Of a stretch of DNA of 10,779 nt, positions 1 through 6,951 are shown piece by piece; positions within the stretch are counted from its first letter, which is position 1, and the number at the start of each line of letters is the position of its first letter. A program made the position numbers and the translations under genes. This DNA comes from Flavobacteriales bacterium (lineage in GTDB: Bacteria > Bacteroidota > Bacteroidia > Flavobacteriales_F > PHOS-HE28). The notes beneath the pieces were generated by a model, which saw only the letters and a program-made list of their open reading frames with translations, was not told where the DNA came from and ran no database searches. Location of the stretch: the NCBI GenBank assembly GCA_024640205.1, contig JAHEFL010000025.1:1-10779 (forward strand), in the 5' to 3' direction.

Positions 1-2523
1 CCCGTAGTCCATCAATCGCTTGGCGATATCGCTCACCTCGATGCCGGCGGTGCGCTTGAACTCGCGGCAGTCCAGGATCATTTCATGCGCGACCGTATCG
101 TTGCCACCCGTGTAGAGGATGGGGTAGTGCTTCTCCAGCTTGGCTTTCAGGTAGTTCGCGTTCAGGATCGCGTAGCGTGTGCTGTCCGTCAGCCCGATGC
201 TTCCCAGCATGCGCATGTACCCGTAGCTGATGAGCAGGATCAGCGAGCTGCCCCACGGAGCGCTGCTCACGGCCGTGATCGCATGTTCACCACCGGTCTT
301 GATGAGCGGATGACCGGGCAGGAAGGGCTTCAACTTATCGTTCACGCATATCGGACCCATGCCAGGGCCTCCGCCACCATGCGGTATCGCGAAGGTCTTG
401 TGCAGGTTCAGGTGGCACACATCGGCACCGATCTCACCGGGGCTGGTCAAACCCACCTGGGCGTTCATATTGGCACCATCCATATACACCAGACCGCCAT
501 TGGCATGGATGATCTCCGTGATCTCCTTGATCTCTTCCTCGAACACGCCATGCGTGCTGGGGTATGTCACCATAAGGCAGGATAACCTGTCCTTGTATTG
601 TTCGGTCTTGTTCCTCAGGTCCACCAGATCGATGTGGCCGTCCTCATCCGCGTTCACCACCACCACCTGCATCCCGGCCATCACTGCACTGGCGGGATTC
701 GTCCCATGCGCAGAGGATGGTATCAATGCGATGTCCCGCTTCATATCGCCACGCGAATGGTGATATGCCCGGATCACCAATAATCCGGCGAACTCACCCT
801 GGGCACCACTGTTGGGCTGGAAGCTGACCCCGGTGAATCCCGTGGCCTTCGCCAATGCCTCAGCCAATTCAATGAAGATCTGCTGGTAGCCTGCTGTCTG
901 TTCCACCGGTGCAAAGGGGTGAACATTGGCCCAGTCGGACCAACCCAAGGGAAGCAAGGTGCTGGCCGCGTTCAATTTCATGGTGCATGAACCCAGGGGG
1001 ATCATTCCATGAACGAGGCTGAAATCCTTGTTCTCCAAACGCTTGATATAGCGTTGAAGTTCCATCTCCGTGTGGTACCGTTCAAAGACCGGATGGGTCA
1101 GGAATGGGCTCGATCTCCGCAAGCTTTCAGGAATGGAATTTCGTTTCCCCCCACCATTGTCCTCCACGATCCTCGTTGCTGCTCCGGCCGCATAGGCCAA
1201 CGCATTCACGATATCGGAAACATCACTTACACGGACGGTTTCGTCCAATGCGATACTCACGCGGTCCTTTCCTGTTCCTACGGCTTCCGAAAAGCGAAGA
1301 TTGATCGAAGCCCGCTCTGCCGCTCCTCGCAGAAGGTCGATGGACGTGCCTTCCGGCAAGGTCAGTGTGACCGTATCGAACCAGGCATCGCTCAGGGGTG
1401 TGTAGCCCAGTTCGCGTGCGCCCTCGACCAATAATTGGGTCATACCATGCACCCTTCGAGCGATGCGCTTGAGCCCTTCCGCGCCGTGATACACGGCATA
1501 CATGCCTGCCATCACGGCCAGGAGCGCTTGTGCCGTGCAAATATTGCTGGTGGCCTTATCCCGCCGGATATGCTGTTCGCGGGTCTGCATCGCCATGCGC
1601 AGGCCGGGTCGCCCGCGACGGTCCTGGCTCACCCCGATGATCCGGCCAGGAATGAGCCGTTTGAACTCATCGGTCGTGGAAAAAAACGCCGCATGCGGAC
1701 CACCGTAGCCCATAGGCACGCCAAAGCGCTGGCTGTTGCCCACGCACACATCCGCACCCCATTCACCGGGAGGCACGAGCATGGTCAAGGCGAGCAGGTC
1801 GGTACACACCGCAACGCGCACCCCTACTCCCCTGGCCGCGACCACGAGGTCGCGTTTGTCTTGCACCGTACCATCCACATCCGGGTATTGCAGGGCCATG
1901 CCGAAGTAGCCATCGCCGACCTTCATTTCCTTCACATCACCGATCACCAACTCCACACCGATGGGTTCGCAACGGGTGCGCAATACATCCAGGTTCTGAG
2001 GAAACAGGCCTTTGTCCGCGAAGAATTTGTTCGCTCCCAGCATTTCCTTCGGGCGTGCGGCGTACAACATGTGCATCGCTTCGGCGATGGCGGTGGCTTC
2101 ATCCAGCAAGGATGCGTTCGCGATAGGCAATCCCGTCAGGTCACTGACCATCGTCTGGAAATTCAACAAGGCTTCCAGACGACCCTGGCTGATCTCTGCC
2201 TGGTAAGGTGTATAGGCGGTGTACCATCCTGGATTCTCGAACACGTTCCGCTGGATGGGTGCCGGGACAACGGTCCCGTAGTACCCACAACCGATATAGC
2301 TCTTGAACGCAAGGTTCATCGCGCCTAGCGCATCCATGTGCTCCAGGTGCTCTCGTTCGGTCAATGCGTTACCAACGTTCAATGCCTTCTGTGAACGGAT
2401 CCCCGCCGGCACTGTTCGGTCGATCAGTTCATCCAGCGAAGAGAGGCCGATGGCCTCCAGCATTGCCTTGGTTTCGGAAAGGGTGGGGCCGATGTGGCGC
2501 TCCTGATAGGTGACGAAGTCCAT
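1..2523 (-). CDS. gcvP: Glycine dehydrogenase (decarboxylating), glycine cleavage system P-protein, C-terminus cut by window edge
   Basis: This PLP enzyme decarboxylates glycine and passes the aminomethyl group to the lipoyl arm of the H-protein; it is cytoplasmic and works with GcvT, GcvH and lipoamide dehydrogenase. The reverse strand reads without interruption for 841 codons from ATG at 2523. The N-terminal half has the family signatures ERHIGP (about residues 8-13), ENPGWYTAYTPYQAEISQGR and GVPMGYGGPHAAFF. The C-terminal half has GSCTMKLNA, SGAQGE, AHGTNPASA and HLNLHKTFAIPHGGGGPG, where Lys709 is the expected PLP Schiff-base lysine. Single-chain P-proteins are usually about 950 residues, so roughly 110 C-terminal residues lie beyond position 1. 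It is a full-length fused type, not the split GcvPA/GcvPB form. The start gives the normal N-terminus and lies about 23 bases downstream of a TATATTTG box. No gcvT or gcvH is visible. Identification is secure. Confidence 0.97.
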   Translation of the reverse strand, partial: MDFVTYQERHIGPTLSETKAMLEAIGLSSLDELIDRTVPAGIRSQKALNVGNALTEREHLEHMDALGAMNLAFKSYIGCGYYGTVVPAPIQRNVFENPGWYTAYTPYQAEISQGRLEALLNFQTMVSDLTGLPIANASLLDEATAIAEAMHMLYAARPKEMLGANKFFADKGLFPQNLDVLRTRCEPIGVELVIGDVKEMKVGDGYFGMALQYPDVDGTVQDKRDLVVAARGVGVRVAVCTDLLALTMLVPPGEWGADVCVGNSQRFGVPMGYGGPHAAFFSTTDEFKRLIPGRIIGVSQDRRGRPGLRMAMQTREQHIRRDKATSNICTAQALLAVMAGMYAVYHGAEGLKRIARRVHGMTQLLVEGARELGYTPLSDAWFDTVTLTLPEGTSIDLLRGAAERASINLRFSEAVGTGKDRVSIALDETVRVSDVSDIVNALAYAAGAATRIVEDNGGGKRNSIPESLRRSSPFLTHPVFERYHTEMELQRYIKRLENKDFSLVHGMIPLGSCTMKLNAASTLLPLGWSDWANVHPFAPVEQTAGYQQIFIELAEALAKATGFTGVSFQPNSGAQGEFAGLLVIRAYHHSRGDMKRDIALIPSSAHGTNPASAVMAGMQVVVVNADEDGHIDLVDLRNKTEQYKDRLSCLMVTYPSTHGVFEEEIKEITEIIHANGGLVYMDGANMNAQVGLTSPGEIGADVCHLNLHKTFAIPHGGGGPGMGPICVNDKLKPFLPGHPLIKTGGEHAITAVSSAPWGSSLILLISYGYMRMLGSIGLTDSTRYAILNANYLKAKLEKHYPILYTGGNDTVAHEMILDCREFKRTAGIEVSDIAKRLMDYG

Positions 2524-2546
2524 GGATAGGGGCGTGGAATAGCGTA

Positions 2547-2554
2547 CAAATATA
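2547..2554 (-). promoter_or_regulatory. Bacteroidota-type -7 promoter box for gcvP
   Basis: The reverse strand reads TATATTTG, an exact match to the Bacteroidota -7 consensus TAnnTTTG. It ends 23 bases before the gcvP ATG, which would give a leader of roughly 17-20 bases. I see no convincing TTG at the -33 position. There is no good Shine-Dalgarno sequence before the ATG. The promoter role is inferred from motif and position only. Confidence 0.55.
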
Positions 2555-2625
2555 CTGGGCACCATGCGGGTGGGATCGTGTAGGATACGACCTTCCTGGG
2601 AGGCCATGGCACGGGATGTCGCGGC

Positions 2626-2633
2626 TATCTTTG
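2626..2633 (+). promoter_or_regulatory. Bacteroidota-type -7 promoter box upstream of the 2643 gene
   Basis: TATCTTTG, inside GGCTATCTTTGGC, matches TAnnTTTG exactly. Only 9 bases separate it from ATG 2643, so transcription would begin about 5-7 bases before the start codon. It lies downstream of another in-frame ATG at 2616, so that longer start could not be translated from this transcript. No clear -33 TTG is present. Confidence 0.5.
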
Positions 2634-2642
2634 GCACCCTTC

Positions 2643-3272
2643 ATGCCGCCGATACGCGCCATCACCCTACTGCTGCTGTTCCTTTCCAACGCGGCATGGT
2701 CACAATCCCGCGCCGACCATGTGCTGCTGATGAACGGCCAGGAGCTGGATGTGAACGTCATCGGGCAAAGCACGTTGGAGGTCCGTTACATGGTCGCCAC
2801 GGGACGTGGGCTGAAGGAGCGCAGCGAGCCAACGACCAGTGTGTTCTCTGTGACCGATACACTCGGCCGTGAGCGCATCTGGTATTTCCAGGACAGCCTT
2901 TTCGGGAATGACCTTACCGTGGAGCAGATGCGGTGGTTCATCAAGGGTGAGCAGGATGCCCGGAACGGATACAAACCCTTTTGGCCAGTGCTGGGTGGCT
3001 TTGTGCTTGGTGCGGGCCTTACGATCGGTCTTGACCTGGAGGTGAATTCGCTGGCCGTACCACCCGTGTATGCCGGAATCATGGCATTGCCGCGTGTGTT
3101 CATCACCCCGGGGTCCATCCGCGATGAGCACATGGTGGGCAATGAATTTTACGCCTACGGCTATTCCAAGGTCGGCAGGAGCCGCAGGGTGACGCGAAGC
3201 TTGATGTCCACAGCAGCAGGTGTCATCGTCGGTCTCGCCGTTCGCCAGTGGGTCATCAACCCCAACCTCTAG
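2643..3272 (+). CDS. Secreted or membrane-anchored hypothetical protein (209 aa)
   Basis: I do not recognise a named family. The 209-residue product starts with a signal peptide: Arg5, a Leu-rich core at about 7-14, and probable cleavage before Gln21 (AAWS-Q). Residues 25-55 (HVLLMNGQELDVNVIG...) have the pattern of a small beta domain often seen in Bacteroidota envelope proteins, where a D/H-x-I-x-x-x-NG motif is followed by alternating Val. A charged, Trp-rich stretch follows (about 78-112: RIWYFQDSLFGND, then EQMRWFIKGEQDARNGYKP). Next come two hydrophobic segments at about 114-130 (Gly-rich) and 186-203, with a VPPVYAGIMALPRVF stretch between them. ATG 2643 is preferred over in-frame ATG 2616 because it starts directly at the signal peptide and lies after the -7 box. 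The gene runs into the UbiA-like gene with a 7-base gap, suggesting co-transcription. Function is unknown; an inner-membrane or periplasmic location is inferred. Confidence 0.8.
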   Translation: MPPIRAITLLLLFLSNAAWSQSRADHVLLMNGQELDVNVIGQSTLEVRYMVATGRGLKERSEPTTSVFSVTDTLGRERIWYFQDSLFGNDLTVEQMRWFIKGEQDARNGYKPFWPVLGGFVLGAGLTIGLDLEVNSLAVPPVYAGIMALPRVFITPGSIRDEHMVGNEFYAYGYSKVGRSRRVTRSLMSTAAGVIVGLAVRQWVINPNL

Positions 3273-3279
3273 ATCCCGG

Positions 3280-4155
3280 ATGACCTTGCACGGTCTTCTG
3301 GAACGACCCCTTGTACGAACGCTGGTCTACAGCCACGTATGGCTGGCATTAGGCGCAATGGCACAGGTCTGGTGGATCGGCACGTTTACCGACCTGGTCG
3401 GTCCGGAACAGATCATTGCCATCGGTTCAGGCGTTATCGCTGTGTATGGTGCAATGCGGATCGTGCGCACGTTCGAGCAGGACGAACAACATCCACCGTG
3501 GATCCGATGGGTGGAACAGAACCGATGGGGAATGATCGTGTTGGTCTCACTGACGGTCGCCCTCAGCGTATGGGCTCTGGCCGGTTCCCGTAGGGTGTTC
3601 GATCCGTGGGATCTGATCGTAGTGCCGATCGTACTGCTATACCTGGTTCCATGGCGCGATGGGGCCGGACGGTCCAGGGGATGGCGCCGCGTACCGCTCT
3701 TGAAGTCACCCATGATCGCCGCGGTATGGGCGATCGCCACCACCGGACTTGCGAATGAGCTCATCCAGGATGGTGAGGGATCCTTCATCCTCTCGTTCAC
3801 ACTGATCCAATCCGGGTTCTTCTTTGCCGTGGCATTGGCTTCGGACCTAGTGGATATGCGGCATGATGAGAAGGAGCTTCGGACCCTTCCGCAATTGCTT
3901 GGTGTCCGCGCGGCCCGCATACTGGCCGTGATCGGCCTTCTTCCAGCTATGGTCTGGATGATCGTTATGATGTTCCTGTATCCGGGGGCCACCGGCCCGG
4001 ACCCTCGGTATGTGCTACCACTTCTGGGCTACATCGTTATTGCCTTGGCCGCAGTAAGGGCCGGACCGGACAGGCCGCGATGGTATGTGACCATCATACT
4101 GGACGGTTCCCTGTTGCTGGTCCCTTTGCTCGCCTTCATGGCAGGTGCGCGATAG
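3280..4155 (+). CDS. UbiA-like polytopic membrane protein (prenyltransferase homologue, first Asp motif absent)
   Basis: This is a 291-residue protein with about seven to nine hydrophobic segments (roughly 15-34, 44-60, 84-101, 111-125, 144-158, 168-188, 211-234, 245-260, 268-288). Residues 189-208 read DLVDMRHDEKELRTLPQLLG, which matches the second Asp-rich motif of UbiA-family prenyltransferases (DxxDxxxD followed by TLP..LG). Asp189, Asp192 and Asp196 would bind Mg-pyrophosphate. The usual first motif NDxxDxxxD after the second helix is not present; that position holds VYGAMRIVRTFEQDEQ, followed by a WxxxNRW stretch. The sequence before the fifth helix (RVPLLKSPMIAAVWA) resembles UbiA-like proteins I associate with Bacteroidota. 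ATG 3280 was chosen over an upstream in-frame start at 3220, which would overlap the previous gene by 53 bases. The substrate is unknown, and catalytic activity is doubtful without motif 1. Confidence 0.72.
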   Translation: MTLHGLLERPLVRTLVYSHVWLALGAMAQVWWIGTFTDLVGPEQIIAIGSGVIAVYGAMRIVRTFEQDEQHPPWIRWVEQNRWGMIVLVSLTVALSVWALAGSRRVFDPWDLIVVPIVLLYLVPWRDGAGRSRGWRRVPLLKSPMIAAVWAIATTGLANELIQDGEGSFILSFTLIQSGFFFAVALASDLVDMRHDEKELRTLPQLLGVRAARILAVIGLLPAMVWMIVMMFLYPGATGPDPRYVLPLLGYIVIALAAVRAGPDRPRWYVTIILDGSLLLVPLLAFMAGAR

Positions 4156-4196
4156 CACCGCATGACGTGGAACAGGTGGTTGCGCTCCTCAGCGGC

Positions 4197-4204
4197 TATT
4201 TTTG
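4197..4204 (+). promoter_or_regulatory. Bacteroidota-type -7 promoter box for kynU-kmo
   Basis: TATTTTTG in the context CGGC-TATTTTTG-GCCG matches TAnnTTTG. It ends 10 bases before the kynU ATG at 4215, giving a predicted leader of only about 6-7 bases. A TTG at 4180-4182 is the only nearby -33 candidate, and its spacing (14 bases) is shorter than typical. The flanking CGGC/GCCG dyad could form a weak 4-bp stem. It suggests that kynU-kmo has its own promoter within the longer co-directional run. Confidence 0.52.
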
Positions 4205-4214
4205 GCCGACACTG

Positions 4215-5486
4215 ATGAACACCTTCGAGAATTCCCTGTCCTTCGCGCAAGCACTGGATGGAGCTGATCCCTTGCGATCATTTCGCGACGAATTCCACTT
4301 TCCACAGCACGATGGAGGGCCGGTGGTCTACCTCACCGGCAATTCGCTCGGCCTGCAACCCAGGGCCGCAGCCGCTGCACTGAAGCAGGAGCTGGACGAT
4401 TGGGCACGCTTCGGGGTGGAGGGCCACTTCCAGGCGCAACATCCGTGGGTGAGCTACCACGAGGAACTAGCCGGCAACACCGCGCGGCTCGTTGGCGCCA
4501 AGGAGGAGGAAGTGGTAGTGATGAACCAGCTGACGAGCAACTTGCATTTCCTGCTCGTATCCTTTTTCAGGCCCGACGGAAAGCGTAAAAAGATCCTCTG
4601 CGAACAACGTCCGTTCCCGAGCGACACCTATGCGTTCGCATCGCAGATCGCGTTCCACGGCGGTGATCCTGAAACCGATCTCGTCGAAGTGAAAGCACGG
4701 GCCGGCGAACATGTCCTGCGGACCGAGGACATCCTGGCGAAGATCGAGGAGCTGGGGGATGAGCTAGCGCTGGTCTGTTTCGGTGGTGTCAATTTCTACA
4801 CTGGCCAGGTCTTCGACATGGCGGCCATCACGAATGCGGCGCACGCCGTCGGTGCGATCGCGGGCTTCGATCTGGCGCATGCTGCGGGTAATGTCCGACT
4901 GAAGTTGCATGATTGGGACGCCGACTTCGCCTGCTGGTGCAGCTACAAATACCTCAATAGCGGTCCGGGTAGTGTGGCCGGTGCATTCATTCATGAACGG
5001 CATTTGAACAAGGGCTTGCCGCTCTTCGCTGGCTGGTGGGGGCACGACAAGAAGGAGCGCTTCAAGATGGAGCCGACCTTCAAGCCGATGCCCACGGCGG
5101 AAGCCTGGCAGGTGAGCAACGCGCCGGTGTTCAGCATGGCGGTGCATCGCGTGGCCTTGGAGCAATTCGACCGTGCGGGTATGGAGCGCTTGCGTGAAAA
5201 GAGTGAACAATTGACCGGGTACCTGGCGTTCCTTATCGATGCCGTTGCGAAGGAGACGAATACGAACTTAGAAGTGATCACCCCGTCCGACCCTGCTGAA
5301 CGTGGTTGCCAACTCAGCGTGTTCGCCCACGGCAAAGGGCGTGACCTGTTCGACGCCCTCACCAAACGCGGGGTCATTGCCGATTGGCGCGAACCGAACG
5401 TGATCCGAATGGCCCCGGTCCCGATGTACAACAGCTTCGAGGACGTGTATCGCTTCGGGGTCATTTTGAAAGAACTATTGGCATGA
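4215..5486 (+). CDS. kynU: Kynureninase
   Basis: This cytoplasmic, PLP-dependent hydrolase cleaves L-kynurenine to anthranilate plus alanine, or 3-hydroxykynurenine to 3-hydroxyanthranilate plus alanine. The 423-residue length is normal for the family. Visible signatures are YLTGNSLGLQP (about 39-49), the PLP-ring region FPSDTYAF, GFDLAHAAGN with Asp219 expected to contact the pyridine nitrogen, and CSYKYLNSGPG with Lys245 as the Schiff-base lysine. GWWGH and WQVSNAPV are also typical. The reading frame is open 45 codons further upstream to 4080, but that extension overlaps the UbiA-like gene and spans the -7 box, so ATG 4215 (MNTFENSLSFAQ) is preferred. Its TGA overlaps the kmo ATG by four bases, indicating translational coupling. 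With Kmo downstream, the physiological substrate is probably 3-hydroxykynurenine on the way to quinolinate and NAD; this last point is inference. Confidence 0.96.
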   Translation: MNTFENSLSFAQALDGADPLRSFRDEFHFPQHDGGPVVYLTGNSLGLQPRAAAAALKQELDDWARFGVEGHFQAQHPWVSYHEELAGNTARLVGAKEEEVVVMNQLTSNLHFLLVSFFRPDGKRKKILCEQRPFPSDTYAFASQIAFHGGDPETDLVEVKARAGEHVLRTEDILAKIEELGDELALVCFGGVNFYTGQVFDMAAITNAAHAVGAIAGFDLAHAAGNVRLKLHDWDADFACWCSYKYLNSGPGSVAGAFIHERHLNKGLPLFAGWWGHDKKERFKMEPTFKPMPTAEAWQVSNAPVFSMAVHRVALEQFDRAGMERLREKSEQLTGYLAFLIDAVAKETNTNLEVITPSDPAERGCQLSVFAHGKGRDLFDALTKRGVIADWREPNVIRMAPVPMYNSFEDVYRFGVILKELLA

Positions 5487-6835
5487 AACAGATCACCATC
5501 GTAGGCGGCGGATTGGTAGGGAGCCTGCTTGCCATATTCCTGGCGAAACGCGGCCACAAGGTGAGTGTGTTCGAGCGCCGCGCGGACCCACGCAGAACGG
5601 ATACCTATGCGGGCCGCAGCATCAACCTGGTCGTTTCGCATCGCGGGTGGACCGCCTTGCGCGCGGCGGGTGTGGAGGACGCCGTGAAGGCGATCACGGT
5701 ACCGGTGTTCGCACGCATGATGCACGACCGCGATGGCCAACTGAACCGGGTACCATACAGCATCGAGAACCGCGCGATCTATTCCGTGAGCAGGGGAGAA
5801 TTGAACCGGATCCTGCTCTCCGAAGCGGAGAAATTGCCGAACGTTTCACTGCACTTCGATCACAAATGCGTGGATGTGGATCTGGATAAGGCAAGCTGCA
5901 TTTTCCAGCCGGACGGCGGCGAAGCGATGACCGTGAGCGCCGATGTCGTATTCGGGAGTGACGGTGCATTCAGTGCTGTCCGTGCCAAAATGATGCATGG
6001 CCGTTTCAATTACAGCCAGGATTACATCGAGCACGATTATAAGGAAGTGGCCTTTCCGCCGAACGCGGACGGCACACCGAAGATGGATCCACAGTGCCTG
6101 CACATTTGGCCGCGACGCTATTTCATGATGATGGGCCTGGCCAACCAGGACGGTGGATTCACAGGCACGCTTTTCATGCCTCATAATGCGACGAAGGACT
6201 CACCCGGCTTCGATACCGTGCGCACCGAGGCCGAGGTGACTGCCTTCTTCAAGGAGCACTTCGCCGATGCCATGCCCATCGTGCCGGATCTGGTGGAGCA
6301 ATACCTGCGCAACCCTCAGAGCAGTTTGGTCATCGTACGCTGCGACCCATGGACCCATAAGGATAAGGTCGCATTGATCGGGGATGCTGCGCATGCGATC
6401 GTGCCGTTCTATGGCGAAGGCATGAACGCTGGTTACGAGGATTGCAAAGTGCTGAACGACCTGCTGAACGAGCACGGCGACGACAATTGGGCCACGGTGC
6501 TCGATCTGTACGGCAAACAGCGCAAGCCCAACGGCGACGCCATCGCGGATCTGAGCATGCGCAACTTCGTGGAGATGCGCGACCTCGTCGCCGATCCGCA
6601 GTTCATCCTCCGCAAGAAGATCGAAGGGCGCCTGCAAGCGAAGCACCCCGATCAATGGCTGCCTCTGTACAGCCAAGTGAAGTTCACGGACACGCCATAC
6701 GTGGATGCCTTGCGTGAAGGCCAACGACATGACCGCATCATGGAAAAGGTGCTTGCGATGCCGGGCGTGGAAGAGAAGTGGGAGAGCGAGGAGGTGGAGC
6801 GGAAGGCGATGGAATTGGTAAAGGCTTCTTTCTGA
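5483..6835 (+). CDS. kmo: Kynurenine 3-monooxygenase (FAD-dependent)
   Basis: This group A flavoprotein hydroxylase converts L-kynurenine to 3-hydroxykynurenine using NADPH and O2. The product is 450 residues, normal for bacterial KMO. An N-terminal Rossmann motif GGGLVG (residues 8-13) ends in FERR, as in FAD-binding beta-alpha-beta units. A DG-type motif GSDGAFSAVR lies near residues 157-166. The GD motif GDAAHAIVPFYGEGMNAGYEDC begins at Gly300 (Asp301 for the FAD ribityl chain). Arg78 (ARMMH) and Tyr92 (VPYS) sit where KMO enzymes hold the substrate carboxylate. Residue 312 is Glu where human KMO and others have Gln (GQGMN). The start overlaps the kynU stop as ATGA; an upstream in-frame start at 5384 would lie well inside kynU and would add residues before the Rossmann strand, so it was rejected. 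The C-terminal tail is charged. Many KMOs are membrane-associated, but no clear transmembrane helix is seen here. Confidence 0.95.
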   Translation: MKQITIVGGGLVGSLLAIFLAKRGHKVSVFERRADPRRTDTYAGRSINLVVSHRGWTALRAAGVEDAVKAITVPVFARMMHDRDGQLNRVPYSIENRAIYSVSRGELNRILLSEAEKLPNVSLHFDHKCVDVDLDKASCIFQPDGGEAMTVSADVVFGSDGAFSAVRAKMMHGRFNYSQDYIEHDYKEVAFPPNADGTPKMDPQCLHIWPRRYFMMMGLANQDGGFTGTLFMPHNATKDSPGFDTVRTEAEVTAFFKEHFADAMPIVPDLVEQYLRNPQSSLVIVRCDPWTHKDKVALIGDAAHAIVPFYGEGMNAGYEDCKVLNDLLNEHGDDNWATVLDLYGKQRKPNGDAIADLSMRNFVEMRDLVADPQFILRKKIEGRLQAKHPDQWLPLYSQVKFTDTPYVDALREGQRHDRIMEKVLAMPGVEEKWESEEVERKAMELVKASF

Positions 6836-6951
6836 GGTTCATTCCTGATCATCCATTGAACGGTCCAGCGCTCATGCGAACACCATCCCGTTGACACTTT
6901 CCATTGCGTTGCGGCGTTCTGCAGGAGGGTATGTACCCAACTTGCCGGTCC
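6836..6951 (+). other. Intergenic spacer between kmo and the 6952 gene, with an SD-like AGGAGG
   Basis: This 116-base spacer contains no TAnnTTTG box that I can find and no hairpin followed by a T-run. AGGAGG at 6923-6928 is the clearest Shine-Dalgarno-like sequence I noticed here. It lies only 2 bases before in-frame ATG 6931 and 23 bases before ATG 6952, so it fits neither start well. Whether the downstream gene is read through from kmo or has a non-canonical promoter cannot be decided from the sequence. Confidence 0.4.

Noticed and set aside
1435..2328. Long plus-strand open frame (297 codons) opposite gcvP
   Set aside because: It lies wholly antisense to a gene with clear motifs, its translation is His/Arg-rich without domain pattern, and it has no promoter or start signal. 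It is a codon-bias shadow.
3327..3992. Minus-strand open frame (221 codons) opposite the UbiA-like gene
   Set aside because: Its composition is rich in Ser, Thr, Arg and Ile with no domain logic, and it is antisense to a convincing membrane protein. Treated as a shadow frame.
4191..4210. CGGC-TATTTTTG-GCCG as a terminator hairpin after the UbiA-like gene
   Set aside because: The stem is only 4 bp and the T-rich part is in the loop, not after the stem. The sequence fits a -7 promoter box far better.
4991..5740. Minus-strand open frame (249 codons) across the kynU-kmo junction
   Set aside because: It crosses two well-identified genes in antisense and has no recognisable features.
6837..6861. 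Inverted repeat GTTCA...TGAAC after kmo as a terminator
   Set aside because: The stem is only 5 bp with a 15-base loop and no T-run follows, so it does not support a rho-independent terminator.
6923..6933. AGGAGG as proof that the 6952 gene starts at ATG 6931
   Set aside because: Only 2 bases separate the motif from ATG 6931, too short for normal SD pairing, and other genes here do not use SD sequences. Kept as an alternative, not as the chosen start.
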